Shown piece after piece: positions 38,101 through 46,174 of a stretch of DNA of 64,000 nucleotides. A program made the position numbers and the translations under genes. Numbering within the stretch: the first letter of the stretch is position 1; every line of letters begins with the position of its first letter. Source of the stretch: a virus. Below the pieces are notes generated by a model. It did not search any database. It was not told where the DNA came from and saw nothing but the letters and a program-made list of their open reading frames with translations. The DNA is taken from the IMG/VR virus record IMGVR_UViG_3300031578_000009, positions 1 to 64,000 of that record; one strand, written 5' to 3'.

Positions 38101-40516
38101 AGGTGCATTTAGGTTAGATAAAATTACTGGATTTGATGGTAGAAGAATTAGTTCGGTTCAAGTGAATATTCAAACAGAATCTGTTGATAATGCCAATAAA
38201 GGTAATTTATACCCAATGAATCTTAATAAATATACATTCGATGTAGCCATGTTAATTGCAGATACTGGATTCAATGAAAAAACAATTGGATATTTCCTTA
38301 ATCAACCAATTATTAAAGAATACATTGATAAATTACAAAGTCTAAACAATTTTACAGATACAGAATTTATAGCAGATAAGAAGAATAAACTTAAAGAAGA
38401 AGTATTAAATAAATTAGGAATTAAGATTTCACTTGATGAATTAACAACATCAAATATCAATACTGAAGAAATGAAGTCTGCTTTAAATACTACTAAAACA
38501 AATACTGATTTACAAAAAAGAGTAATACAAAACTTTTTTGTATATGAAGAATTAGCAGATGATATTAGAAAAATTCGTAGTGCATTAAACGTAGATACTA
38601 AATTTTTAGGTAGTAATTTTTCAGGAGTTATAAATAGAAGTGCAAATTTCTCACAAAAATTAGATTCTAAGTTAATTGGTAATACTCAAAATTTATATAA
38701 TAATACAACATCTGGTGTTGCTCATGATATAGGAGTTGAAGAAACTATTAAGTTATTTGGAAGCAAGAATCTATTACCATATGATAGCACAAGTTTAAAA
38801 ACTATATTTAATAAAATATCTGATATTACAGATAGAGATTTATCAGATAAAGATATTGAAAATATTACTATTGGAATTAGGTCTGCTTTAGTTAGTGAAG
38901 AATTGAGGAAGATATTTAATATTAATGATATATATAAATATAGAAAAGCATTATTATTTGGTGATAATAATATAGCAAGGAGAGTTATTGAAGCTAAAGA
39001 ATCAATGCCAAATAATTCATTCATACAAAGCTTAAATCCAAAAGACTCTTATGACTCAAAAGTTCCAGCAACTGTAGAACATTATTCTGCTAAAGATTCT
39101 AAAGCTGATTATGATTATAAAAAGCAGATGGATTGGCTGAAAATGCTACAATCTGATGATTTAAAAACAAGACAATTGGCTAAAGACTTAATATTGTACG
39201 CTACAACATTTGGAACAGAACGTAATGCAAGAGATTTTGGTAGATTTATACCATTTGATTTTTATATGAATTCTGGATTAGCAAAATCATTGCAAGATAT
39301 TGATTTTAATGATGAATCTAATGCAAGTGTTCAGAAACTATCAAGTAACTTTGTTCAACAATATTTCCAACATTATCCAAATAAACTTGAAACATTAAAT
39401 GATAAAACTGATAGTTTATATGCAAGAAAATATAATAAAGATACAAAACAAATTGAAGTTTATAAGAATATAAATGGTAAATATGTAATGTTGGATAGAC
39501 TTGGCGATGATTTCTTAGATGAATATGATTTAGATTTGTCATATAATAAGACAATTATGCCAAACAATCCCATTGGCACAAGACTGGAATCAATCAGAAC
39601 TGTAAATCCAGATGCAGGTATAGTTAAAGATATTCATGCAGGAGAAGCAATATTAAAAGATTATGGATTTGATAATGGAATAAATTCTGTATTATTAAAG
39701 ATTTCAGAATCAAATAGCAGGTTTGCTAACTTAGCCAAGCTGTTATATGATAATTCAGATAAGATTTCTGATTTTACATTAGAAAGAATGAATCCTGATA
39801 ATCCAGAACATAATGTATCTAACTATTATAATCTTCGTGGTAAAGTTATAGATAATGCAGGAACTAAGTTAATTTTGGTTAACCAAACTAACGTTGATTC
39901 TGATAGTCGATTTCAGCGTACTTTTATGCATGAAACAGTACATGCTTTTACATTAAGATTACTTAAAACAAATGATTCATTATTAACTAAAGAACAAATT
40001 GAAGCAAAAAACAATATTAATAAATTATATAATGATTTCTTAACTAAATCTAAACTAGATAAAAGATCATTTGGTAATGCAGAAAAAGATGTATATGAAT
40101 TTGTTTCAGAAGTAATGGTTAGTGATAACTTACAGAAATATCTTGAATCTAAATCTTATAATAACAAATCAATGATGCAGAAGTTTATTGATTTAGTTAA
40201 GGATTTGTTTGGAGTTAAAAACGATACTATGTTGGAAGCTTCTATTGCTAATATATTTCAATTAGCAGAATTACAAACTGAACCAATGCCTAAGAATATT
40301 ATTTCAGATATAAAATTAGAAGCTAACGAAACCGTAGATGAAAATAATTTGCAATCTCAAAATAAAGATATAACTTTGTCAAAAACCTATAAATCTGTTA
40401 TTGACAGTTGGGATATTTACGGAAGTAAGTTTGAGAAAGCTGGATATACACAAGAAGCAATTGGTAAAATGAGTGAAGAAGAATTAGGTCAATTTATAAA
40501 AGATAATATTTGTTAA
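29195..40516 (+). CDS. Giant virion RNA polymerase with C-terminal zincin metallopeptidase
   Basis: A 3773-residue protein. Residues about 169-190 are hydrophobic (MMLPAIGIAGLTSGIM) and the next 700 are mostly coiled coil. At 2774-2778 is DFDVD, preceded by YRIPTQGFSS and LPKVSGDLVIVPPAMVTQMG. This is the DxDxD metal-binding loop of double-psi beta-barrel RNA polymerases described in crAss-like phages such as phi14:2, whose enzyme is carried in the virion and transcribes early genes. Near the C-terminus, HETVH (3579-3583) is an HExxH zinc site, with downstream glutamates in YEFVSEVM as possible third ligand. The peptidase might cut the polyprotein, for which no other protease is visible. Its length is far above typical single-domain members. 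Confidence 0.8.
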   Translation: MNPFDIKNINPQTGLTEPLQTNNPFKNIRGSQFGPVKAGQYGVGEYSRDKNLNFSDVVEQPDELQYKRAGLQSNAELIGKFLGQAATESTLGAIESVGYLLDFEDLFNTDDMASRDFDNVFAKWVRGKKERVNDKFFHIYKSKVAENGTLGQKLGDKTWWASQGDTFGQSMTMMLPAIGIAGLTSGIMKSAGYGAKILKAAKTAEEIAQATNKIGEGINAISGLTAGLTSAKIEAAVEATDAYRTNYQNFLNDPDVIQKSLAQYKPEYDQLQSEYEKLSQTLYNPSNEDYPVKEAGRRQKMSQLEQQMDHIKDITHGSLDHTAREMAGEAASLVYKANAIKAPLEVAQWMVGLKSFEKLKGGLEAVKESKVGTIAEHIFQPASETFEEGWQGFAQVDATHSVKTGEQFLGGEDVGQRIKDYQKTEDAKESEFLGGLMGIVFDYGARYGGKVLKNINKTIKKSTEDPTITKPEYKAIQNNNHKEAFINAYENDGIKGINSLINNIQSASEDILKNEQLSDADKEEVKSGLEKANELNKFIQEKDNFLSNDPRFQNQQLKSAYVKAQLEDKMYQDDVDVMNQYMSERLNNSGLEAQHSKVYENLISIQSLKAAQNELLKEQSLTKEEKDNIKSHVEEKINNIKTENDALVKSIKETNPKFDVKKLAPRDSHEIIKYNRNKIKSEVYREAVTQQRINKFNNLKLEDVQAAISESESENNRSDFAINSDALKKINNTSELRVFESQISKNNPVVYDKLKPVIEAKKAELQVSEDKTKIATIQETNFRKLSDKVNNMQTKQELETAKVQLESDNKKTINDNHKQELFKQIDNKLSTITEEPKIVKAKTKSGNEIIGELSYTKTGKPMIKKEGNKSSTLVDPETIEELSKQSQPEDIEAQKANIEKRRNAEIANPYKMLHDSNIKKGTELFRRATSEEEYFDPNSRFVSLGKIKALKTNSNGNNLQGVLVGDRWLNKGAWYDMYIKNDVDAINAKYDSELSALNTQPNVLTNTIPLTTEEQTITEETPIVDNQSIITPELEDELNDLETRNDGSDRTGLFEVDPRVLLTTKAKESVEYRDKNGNLRFKDKYDSHGDLIKMPLYDAKMASEDVFKENSQVILSVNTEFIKVKNGVEHVVIDGKDKGKLTIENLPINISTVEDFEANKTPYVAIRDLSEGKWTNLESSAKEKTIALREKMFKAYKKNKQSISYSTVTSKDNGWINKTERPKSLSDNLKISGHSIYGDKISFGVSGLSNTIMTANGEAVNMGRIPPGLPYLIIPNANGQEVGTRLTVSPLSEQITPSGEPTGVYNDHVQNVFAILEAYANDDPRFTYQNVYKEVGKYFNLRESAKGLDDKVNPNGEDLNNNVFAAYKDKSGRVVISLPANKGYKQIVIKKTNGGLQYYTTFNGIDQQSSKESLLKEFNNRLDQMYQNIQVVSNSEIYNFKRFEYKDGKLEQVSDNYIDFLSKSGIKTRVIPMIGSDGKPYYVSQPNITIDENIKSDVEFNQTQESPKQSNDNKVVEEQSTELISEIPTVTTNETFSIEDFNNIDFNLDIDNLNEANEPIDGIEFNNTSLSSFSNLNDIQKESGLVQSMLNILLQRLDSKRELNTPTTTKEALGEVKSILINTRDKFNRFTTQNISTSEANTNGVTIGATNNAKIAQNLDFFINNFEQQLNNDGSVKFIGYGNKVLMEYNRLSFNSAYLLDEEALEDVEDKPESFIEGKNYKTDPEKSLSAQIKRTLSDIKKVKPNGKYISNAFGLTEREDFGKVFNYLMENLSNVATDDIMSELSELAKVSYIAKEVNSKLDSLRAKNPEIITKFISTFKKQKIKLYSVLYEVNNGKIITKVTESNRNGAKDVIFNNWNTEFVSTGHKNGFLINKDNKDTVVKTKASKINNDFVNLRKLSGEEYINELYSLFNNIGIKVSKDALKAIKEDFKNKNNKKYFKQEFKGKALNQETFEGFINAYFGPMFNKFNNGENIFETNKGTIKSLAVYEQKFDVDASSQSFRSANGNMYYAYVNTHHLSNTIDKINSNDTDFFNEKLNNPFSSKSTWINNSDAVKLAYIDVSKSTQKGSTAKSYEDQNNFEKEVTKVSFFLNNGNVDRTMMLTVSPSDKTTFSLLDSQRTRVNNGSYLNEKLTLDSNLEKQLFDLFVTSEINRINQTVDDFNKTEDKNKLIEGYHYQGNRVGAGGYFFFIPELNEVLKRSSEGKIIMNESNLSKAKDIMLGFLESEIGSKIKQWENIGLQDFVDDEAFKQYDSKLSDLATNYVINNASSYANQFMMVTGDPALFAKIDGKFTGEYSNWKPVVEASLVNLFKRTSKDIAPGIKGKFDNPTYKTLFIEEPKENSLLGKEIKAYNNIKLADAQEWTTLEEHLNVMKAIGKIDQNDYDNIISNKDNLTYEQILTVIQPMKPVQVLSQMDNNFNAETQYYIKTSSFPLLSQLTKGFPELDKMRKFMEDNKIDRIAPKTAVKLGFHNAINLFNEDSFNDNNGFNGTVLTLNREGFSIQQDVPYDENKSEILEGSQMRKTIFADLTPDMEFSMGNAVELKKLSDAIHIEQYQRKLEELKTKLKVESDGIIQNMNELKDMMIKEGLDRGYSINDLLALTTKKLSNGRSVFNIPLFFHPMVHKIESLLNSIVKNKILKNKLPGKSFVQGSSLGFKVATEDFLKRVAGDNNGIILTKDYKGSLDYREENGELYAEIFLPSIFKDIDLTQYIGKDGLLDTNKIDPELLNMIGYRIPTQGFSSIIRLKVVGILPKVSGDLVIVPPAMVTQMGSDFDVDKLYVHNYNYYKDSNTDKIKKIKHKNTAESNLLQKMGNLSDLSMYSDEELQNHLLDIYHSILKNKQVQELSKNPLDNTEIDKLANGDLKQERDSKSLLSDNLHSDMVDVQAAGKLGIGITSLWVTGHRDNQYSGLYIEPKAVDGKLIYNAVMFDNKSDHEDLNESTNENNKIYNPKSNTVDPNITYGNHAFKGAFRLDKITGFDGRRISSVQVNIQTESVDNANKGNLYPMNLNKYTFDVAMLIADTGFNEKTIGYFLNQPIIKEYIDKLQSLNNFTDTEFIADKKNKLKEEVLNKLGIKISLDELTTSNINTEEMKSALNTTKTNTDLQKRVIQNFFVYEELADDIRKIRSALNVDTKFLGSNFSGVINRSANFSQKLDSKLIGNTQNLYNNTTSGVAHDIGVEETIKLFGSKNLLPYDSTSLKTIFNKISDITDRDLSDKDIENITIGIRSALVSEELRKIFNINDIYKYRKALLFGDNNIARRVIEAKESMPNNSFIQSLNPKDSYDSKVPATVEHYSAKDSKADYDYKKQMDWLKMLQSDDLKTRQLAKDLILYATTFGTERNARDFGRFIPFDFYMNSGLAKSLQDIDFNDESNASVQKLSSNFVQQYFQHYPNKLETLNDKTDSLYARKYNKDTKQIEVYKNINGKYVMLDRLGDDFLDEYDLDLSYNKTIMPNNPIGTRLESIRTVNPDAGIVKDIHAGEAILKDYGFDNGINSVLLKISESNSRFANLAKLLYDNSDKISDFTLERMNPDNPEHNVSNYYNLRGKVIDNAGTKLILVNQTNVDSDSRFQRTFMHETVHAFTLRLLKTNDSLLTKEQIEAKNNINKLYNDFLTKSKLDKRSFGNAEKDVYEFVSEVMVSDNLQKYLESKSYNNKSMMQKFIDLVKDLFGVKNDTMLEASIANIFQLAELQTEPMPKNIISDIKLEANETVDENNLQSQNKDITLSKTYKSVIDSWDIYGSKFEKAGYTQEAIGKMSEEELGQFIKDNIC

Positions 40517-40517
40517 T

Positions 40518-41009
40518 ATGAAAGAATTTTTAAGTCAAGAAGCAATTAAAGAGCTTAATTACAGGATAAATCAAGAAGAATTTTCTGCTCGTATCTATGA
40601 AGGTATGAACTTATGGTTTGACGATAGAGGATATAAGAATTTTGCAGCTTTATATACTAAATATGCAGAAGAAGAATGGAAACATTCTAAGCTAGCTAAA
40701 GAATTTCTATTGTCGTTCAAAATTAAACCAGAATTACAATCTATAGAAGCTCCACCAGCAAATTATGAAAGCTGTTATGAGATATTAGAATCTACATTAG
40801 AACATGAAGCAGAAGTTTCAAGGCAATGTCAGGAATTAGCTATTAACTCCTTAAAACGTGGAGAAATAATGTTGCATACATTGGCTCTACAATATTGCAA
40901 GGAACAAATAGAGGAGATGGATAAATCATATACAATCCTGGATATCAGTAAATTAACAACAGATATGTTGGTTTTGGATCAATATATAGGTGAAACATAT
41001 TTAGATTAA
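40518..41009 (+). CDS. Ferritin-like iron-storage protein with complete ferroxidase centre
   Basis: A 163-residue protein that aligns end to end by eye with bacterial non-haem ferritin (FtnA-like, about 165 residues). All diiron-site residues are present: Glu20, Tyr27, Glu53, His56, Glu97, Gln130 and Glu133, in NQEEFSARIYEGM, AEEEWKH, LEHEAEV and CKEQIEEM. Ferritins of this class oxidise Fe(II) and store it as ferric mineral in a 24-subunit shell. The haem-binding Met of bacterioferritin is not evident. The gene has one base between the preceding stop and its start, and one between its stop and the next cargo gene, so it is expressed late with virion cargo. Whether it is packaged or acts in the host cell is open. 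Confidence 0.88.
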   Translation: MKEFLSQEAIKELNYRINQEEFSARIYEGMNLWFDDRGYKNFAALYTKYAEEEWKHSKLAKEFLLSFKIKPELQSIEAPPANYESCYEILESTLEHEAEVSRQCQELAINSLKRGEIMLHTLALQYCKEQIEEMDKSYTILDISKLTTDMLVLDQYIGETYLD

Positions 41010-41010
41010 T

Positions 41011-44000
41011 ATGAGTATTATATGCCCCCATAAGGGATTAAAAAAATGGTCTGACTTAGTGGCTTTACATGGTGAAGCTAAGAGTTATTTTTTGTGGAAT
41101 GAATTTGAAGGTAAGGTTCCTAAAGAATTTTACTCAGAAAATAGTAATGTTCAAGTCTCAGATAAAGACTTAGAGCCATACTACAAATATTCTCCACAAG
41201 AACCTAAAGTTCCATTAATTCAAAAAGTTCCTAAAGTTAATTTCAATAGTAAGTTTGCTGCCGGAACAAAACTTGTTGAAAGACAAGCTGGTGAAATTAA
41301 TGCTAAATATGATGAGATGTTACCACCTAATTCTATTAAAAGACAAGTGGCTAACAAATTCTTTAGATATGCTAAATATGATAAAGATGGCAATAATTCA
41401 CCAGTATATTATCCATTTAAAGTATCTGATTCATGGGAGAAAAATAAACAATATAAAGATGCTATTAATAAACTATATAGTGAAGATGTAGTTGGTGTTG
41501 ATAATGATGGAAGTATTGTATTCAGACCTAATATTGAAAATGCTATATATACTGGTGGAGATTTTGGATATGCAGTAGAACCTGTTGATACAGATGTAGG
41601 AACAATTGAATCACCAGATACTAAGGCAATAGATACTGCTATTGAACGTTTAAATGAGAGACTAGCATTATTAACAAGGAGAGCATCAAAAACTGGTGGA
41701 TCTTCACAAATGAGAGCTAATATTGCTGATTTAAAGAGTCAGATTAAAAAGCTTGAAGAAAATAAGACTACTTTAGCATCTAATAATATTTTAGAAAGGT
41801 TTGCTAAAAATGATGCTGTACAAATACAAGATAATCTTGATAATATCAGAGAAAATGTTGATACTATCTTAAAAGCAGATCTAAGAGAAGAAAAAACAAA
41901 GCAACAAATGTTAGCTCTCATGGATAGTTTAATGCTTAATTCTATTACTATTCAAGGATGGATAGACATTCAGGATTTTGTAGAGCATAGTGATCCAGAA
42001 TTAATCAATGAATTAGAAAAAATATCTGGTCATTATTCAAGATTAAATAGAGAGTGGAATGATTTAGCTAAAACACTATTTACAGAGTATGCAAACAGAT
42101 ATTCTTATAGAGATAATTTCTCTAAAGATGAGTTATTTGATGCAGTAAAAGATACTAGTATTTATAAGTCTAATGTACTAGGATTAAGTGAATCTCATAT
42201 TGAATTATTAAAAGTTGTAGATGATATCATTAGAAAATCAGCAAGTGATATTAATGAAGAATCGTTTGATAAAAAATCAGAAGTAAGAGAGTGGAACAAA
42301 AAACTTAAAGAGGATGGATTTTCAGAATCAGAAGTTAATGATATATTTAAACAAAAACATAATGGAGATTGGACTGGTAATATCATTGGTGATATAGATC
42401 ATTCATACTATGTAAAAAAACAAGAATTATTTGATGAAGCAAATAGAACTGGTAAGTATGCTAGAGTAAATAAATGGTTAAAAGATAACTCTAAATCTTT
42501 AAACTTAAAACAACTAAGAGATATTAAAGAAGGAAATTTTGAATCCAGTAAAAATATAGGTTATTCTCAGGAAGAATTAGATATTCAAAAAGAATTATTA
42601 GAGAAATACCAAGAAGACCATGATACTTATCAGGAAATAACTGAGATGAAATATGGTAATTCAGAATTTGCTCAAAGAGAATTAGAAGAATGGGAGTTGG
42701 CACATTCTCCATTTTTGTATGCACAAGGAGAAAAAAATTCTGGATATAAATATTTAATTAAAGAAAAACCTAGTATTAATAAATGGGGAGATAGAAGGTT
42801 TGATAAAATTAAGAATAATCCAACTCTATTTGGATTCTATAATTTTATGAAACAAAGATTTAATGAAAATAATAAAGCTTTAGGTTATTTTAATGCATTT
42901 GAGGAGTTTTATATGCCTGAGAAAGAATCTAATTTTGCAAAACAATTAATGCAGAATAAAGGTCTTTTAAAGAAAGTTGGATTTCTTGGTAATAGTATAA
43001 AGAATTCTATATCACAAAGTGCTAGTGAAACATTTCCAGCTATTCATATAAAAGGAAAACCAGTTAAGTCTGTGCCAATTAGAATGATGCAGAATAGAAT
43101 TCCACCTCAGATAAAAGAAGATCATTTATTAAATATAATTAATTTACATACTGAAAATTCATTAGCACATAAATATAAGACAGAGATTGAACCAATGTGC
43201 AATGCTGCTACTGAATTATTAAATACTATTAAAGAATTAAAACCTGGTGACAAAGAGATTGAGAATCAGCTTGCAAATGCTAAAAAACAATTAGAATATG
43301 CTAAAGATGCAGGATTATATGATGAAAGAAAATCCAGGATAGAAGGTAAAACAGGAGTTAAATTCTATACTGATGAAGAAAAACAAAAATTAGCTGAACT
43401 AAAACAACAAAGATCTAATAAAAAGATAACTGAAGAAACATTTAACCAAGAAAAAGATAAACTTGGTAAAATGATTACAGGCAATAAATTAGTTGATTCA
43501 TTAATTAATTATACCTATATAAAAGCAATGTCATTTCCAAACGTTATTACTCCTGGGGTGAACGTACTTTTTGGTATTAATTCAAACTTAATTTATGCAT
43601 CTGCTGGAGTTGATGTTGACTTAAAAACTATGAATAAAGCAATGATTCAAATGATGTCAGCTACAGCAAGAAGTTTTGGTGCCAAAAATAATCCAGAGTT
43701 AGTTGAGAAAGTTTATGCTTTTATGGAAAAATTACATTTATTAGGAACTATCCATGACAATGAATATGGTAGTAGAAAGTCTTTTTCAGAAAAGTTAACT
43801 ATATTACAAGAGAAAGCAGAACATTTTAATCAAGGATCATTGATGTTAGCTATTCTACAATATCAAAAACTTCTTGATAAAAATGGTAAAGAAGTATCTA
43901 TTTTTGATGCATATAAAGTACAAGATGAAAAACTTGTATGGAATGAAGAATTAATGGGAAAACAAACAAATACTCCAAATTCAAGAGTTATTTCTGAAGA

Positions 44001-44760
44001 TAAACATGGAGTTAATCTGTTTGGATTAACTAAATATATTGATAGAATTAATGCAACTGTACATGGTGATTATAAGTCTCCAATGATGGCAAAAAAGAAT
44101 GCTGCTTTAAGAATGTTAATGTTATTTAAGACATGGTTACCTAAAGCTATTGATCATAGATTTGGAACACAAAGATTAGATAAAGATTTAATCAATAAAG
44201 AAGGATTTTTTGGTAGAGACGTAAAAGGTAGATATTTATCGTTTTGGAATTCTACTACTATGGATGCACAGGAAGTTCTATTTAAAGATACATTAGGAAT
44301 GATTTTAAAGAGCTTTGTTTCTAAAAAGGCATTTGATAAACTCTCTGATATAGATCGTGTAAATATGATGCGTAATATGCGTGAAATTAAACATTTGATC
44401 GCTATCTATGGTGGATTATTAATGATGAGAGGTTTGCTAATGGATGATGATGATGATAATAAGCCTATATTAAATATTACGCTCAATATGCTATCTAAAA
44501 CTGGTCAAGATATGAGCTTCTTTTTGTCTCCAAACTCAATGAGTCAAATGGTAGATAATATTATCCCAGTATATTCTACAGTTAGAGATGGCCAAAGAGC
44601 AATAAATAATGCATTTGGATTATTAACTGGAGATGTATTTTATCAAAATGGTCCTTGGAAAGATTCTCCAAAATTAGCAGTTAATACATTTAGAATGATA
44701 CCAGGTTCTTCAGGAGCAATTAAGATGTGGAATATGGGTAATAAGTTTTATCAATATTAA
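41011..44760 (+). CDS. Large virion cargo protein, last gene of the virion half
   Basis: A 1249-residue, Lys/Asn/Glu-rich helical protein. It opens with a Cys-containing segment (SIICPHKGLKKWSDLV). The middle is coiled coil. Hydrophobic stretches occur at about 843-868 (NVITPGVNVLFGINSNLIYA) and about 1130-1146 (IAIYGGLLMMRGLLM), the second followed by DDDDD, so it could insert in the membrane during ejection. Crassvirales genomes carry a protein of this type beside the giant polymerase. No nuclease or polymerase motif was found. Confidence 0.6.
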   Translation: MSIICPHKGLKKWSDLVALHGEAKSYFLWNEFEGKVPKEFYSENSNVQVSDKDLEPYYKYSPQEPKVPLIQKVPKVNFNSKFAAGTKLVERQAGEINAKYDEMLPPNSIKRQVANKFFRYAKYDKDGNNSPVYYPFKVSDSWEKNKQYKDAINKLYSEDVVGVDNDGSIVFRPNIENAIYTGGDFGYAVEPVDTDVGTIESPDTKAIDTAIERLNERLALLTRRASKTGGSSQMRANIADLKSQIKKLEENKTTLASNNILERFAKNDAVQIQDNLDNIRENVDTILKADLREEKTKQQMLALMDSLMLNSITIQGWIDIQDFVEHSDPELINELEKISGHYSRLNREWNDLAKTLFTEYANRYSYRDNFSKDELFDAVKDTSIYKSNVLGLSESHIELLKVVDDIIRKSASDINEESFDKKSEVREWNKKLKEDGFSESEVNDIFKQKHNGDWTGNIIGDIDHSYYVKKQELFDEANRTGKYARVNKWLKDNSKSLNLKQLRDIKEGNFESSKNIGYSQEELDIQKELLEKYQEDHDTYQEITEMKYGNSEFAQRELEEWELAHSPFLYAQGEKNSGYKYLIKEKPSINKWGDRRFDKIKNNPTLFGFYNFMKQRFNENNKALGYFNAFEEFYMPEKESNFAKQLMQNKGLLKKVGFLGNSIKNSISQSASETFPAIHIKGKPVKSVPIRMMQNRIPPQIKEDHLLNIINLHTENSLAHKYKTEIEPMCNAATELLNTIKELKPGDKEIENQLANAKKQLEYAKDAGLYDERKSRIEGKTGVKFYTDEEKQKLAELKQQRSNKKITEETFNQEKDKLGKMITGNKLVDSLINYTYIKAMSFPNVITPGVNVLFGINSNLIYASAGVDVDLKTMNKAMIQMMSATARSFGAKNNPELVEKVYAFMEKLHLLGTIHDNEYGSRKSFSEKLTILQEKAEHFNQGSLMLAILQYQKLLDKNGKEVSIFDAYKVQDEKLVWNEELMGKQTNTPNSRVISEDKHGVNLFGLTKYIDRINATVHGDYKSPMMAKKNAALRMLMLFKTWLPKAIDHRFGTQRLDKDLINKEGFFGRDVKGRYLSFWNSTTMDAQEVLFKDTLGMILKSFVSKKAFDKLSDIDRVNMMRNMREIKHLIAIYGGLLMMRGLLMDDDDDNKPILNITLNMLSKTGQDMSFFLSPNSMSQMVDNIIPVYSTVRDGQRAINNAFGLLTGDVFYQNGPWKDSPKLAVNTFRMIPGSSGAIKMWNMGNKFYQY

Positions 44761-44792
44761 TGCCTAACTAGAAAAATTTTTATTGGCAATAT

Positions 44793-44825
44793 AAAAGAGG
44801 AGAATTAATTCTCCTCTTTTTTTTG
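44793..44825. terminator. Bidirectional terminator at the convergent junction
   Basis: Perfect 14-bp inverted repeat AAAAGAGGAGAATT / AATTCTCCTCTTTT (44793-44820) followed by a T-run on the + strand and a matching T-run on the - strand. It lies between the last + strand cargo gene and the last - strand gene (RNA ligase) and can stop transcription from both sides. Confidence 0.85.
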
Positions 44826-44826
44826 T

Positions 44827-45948
44827 TTAATCAAATTTTAATAGAAAATCTGGATTGATAGCTTTAAATGATGAAATCTTTTTTCCATCTTCTATACATC
44901 TAAAAACTATTCCTTCTCTCGGAATATTTGCTAATGTAGATTTTCCTTTAGTAAGATTAATAATTTTATCAACAGTATCTCCAAGATATTCTAATCTATC
45001 CATGCCTAAAAATGGAACAATATTTAAATTATATTTTTTACAAAACATATTCATTTCATGATAATCATAATGATATCCCTTTTCATGATCTATAATATTA
45101 AATACCCACATAGTAGGTTCTGTAACACCATATTTATTTCCTTGAACTTTAGTATCACCTTGTTCTCCTTGAATTGTTAAGGTAGGATTTTCTTTAAGTA
45201 TTTGTTCTAAATTGTATTTCTTGGCAATTTTCCAATACAGAGAATTTTTATCATTTGTAGTTAAATTTCTACTACATACAACAAATTGATATTTCTTAAA
45301 TGGTAATTTACTTAGTATTCCATTAAATCTTGGAACCATTTTACCTGTCCATGTACCTGATTGATAGTCTATTTTTTCAGTTATATAGAATATTTTATCT
45401 TTATATTGTTTTAATACTTGTGGAATATTTTGTATTCTTTCTTCATCTGTTTTAGAAACCCAATAAGGAAATCCAGATTTACCTTTCTTGCTTAAAAACA
45501 ATCTTCTAAAGAGACTATATCTCAATAAGAATTTCTTTAACTTGGACTTCTCTAACTTAATTTTATTTTCTAATTGTTCAATTTCAGTTCTTTCAGAAGG
45601 AGATAGGTATTTAGTTATCCCCATCCACTCAGTTACGTCTTGATGTTCCCCAAATTTACCAGAATCTACTGAAAGGTAAGAGGTAGGTAGCACAAGACCC
45701 ATTGAAATTTGCCCACGAAGTTTAATGGTTCTTATTCTAAATTTTCTTTCTCTAAGGAATTCAAATTCAGGTTTTTCTGGCATTACGGAATCAACTTCGC
45801 AATAAACTACCTTATCTCCAACTTTAAAATTATCTTTTTTAGCAATTACACATTGCCAACCAAGTATTCCACATAATTCAATTTTATCTGCACCATCAAT
45901 AGGCTTTATCCACTCTATTTTTTCTATATGAGCAAGTTTCCTGTCCAT
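44827..45948 (-). CDS. RNA ligase, DraRnl/Rnl5-like, with altered motif I
   Basis: A 373-residue protein. The N-terminal OB-like part (about 1-90) has GWQCVIAKKDNFKVGDKVVY and the FEFLRERKFRIRTIKLRGQ segment seen in Deinococcus-type RNA ligases. The nucleotidyltransferase part has motif I TEKIDY (190-195, Lys192 as AMP acceptor), motif IV EGIVFR (345-350) and motif V SFKAINPDF (360-368). The usual KxDG is KIDY here, with Tyr195 replacing glycine. It would seal nicked RNA or repair host-cleaved tRNA. It is the last gene of the - strand operon and ends next to the bidirectional terminator. Confidence 0.8.
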   Translation of the reverse strand: MDRKLAHIEKIEWIKPIDGADKIELCGILGWQCVIAKKDNFKVGDKVVYCEVDSVMPEKPEFEFLRERKFRIRTIKLRGQISMGLVLPTSYLSVDSGKFGEHQDVTEWMGITKYLSPSERTEIEQLENKIKLEKSKLKKFLLRYSLFRRLFLSKKGKSGFPYWVSKTDEERIQNIPQVLKQYKDKIFYITEKIDYQSGTWTGKMVPRFNGILSKLPFKKYQFVVCSRNLTTNDKNSLYWKIAKKYNLEQILKENPTLTIQGEQGDTKVQGNKYGVTEPTMWVFNIIDHEKGYHYDYHEMNMFCKKYNLNIVPFLGMDRLEYLGDTVDKIINLTKGKSTLANIPREGIVFRCIEDGKKISSFKAINPDFLLKFD

Positions 45949-45952
45949 TTAT

Positions 45953-46174
45953 TTACAATTTATAATTTTTATTAATGTATCCATAATATGTTAAGTATCC
46001 AATTAACCAATAAATATTGTAATCATCACTAGAAATAAAATCTCCATCATTAGTAACAATATCATAACAATATCCGGTTAATGTAATATTACAATGTTTG
46101 TTTATAAATGTATTTGAATCATGTGGATCTTTCTTAAATCCATTATTAATTAGAAAATTAACTACCGTTTCCAT
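45953..46174 (-). CDS. Small protein of unknown function
   Basis: A 73-residue protein starting at ATG (46174) rather than the GTG one codon earlier. The sequence (NFLINNGFKKDPHDSNTFIN ... ITLTGYCYDIVTNDGDFISS) alternates beta-like strands. It overlaps the upstream gene by 17 bases, so it is part of the operon. The family was not recognised. Confidence 0.55.
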   Translation of the reverse strand: METVVNFLINNGFKKDPHDSNTFINKHCNITLTGYCYDIVTNDGDFISSDDYNIYWLIGYLTYYGYINKNYKL

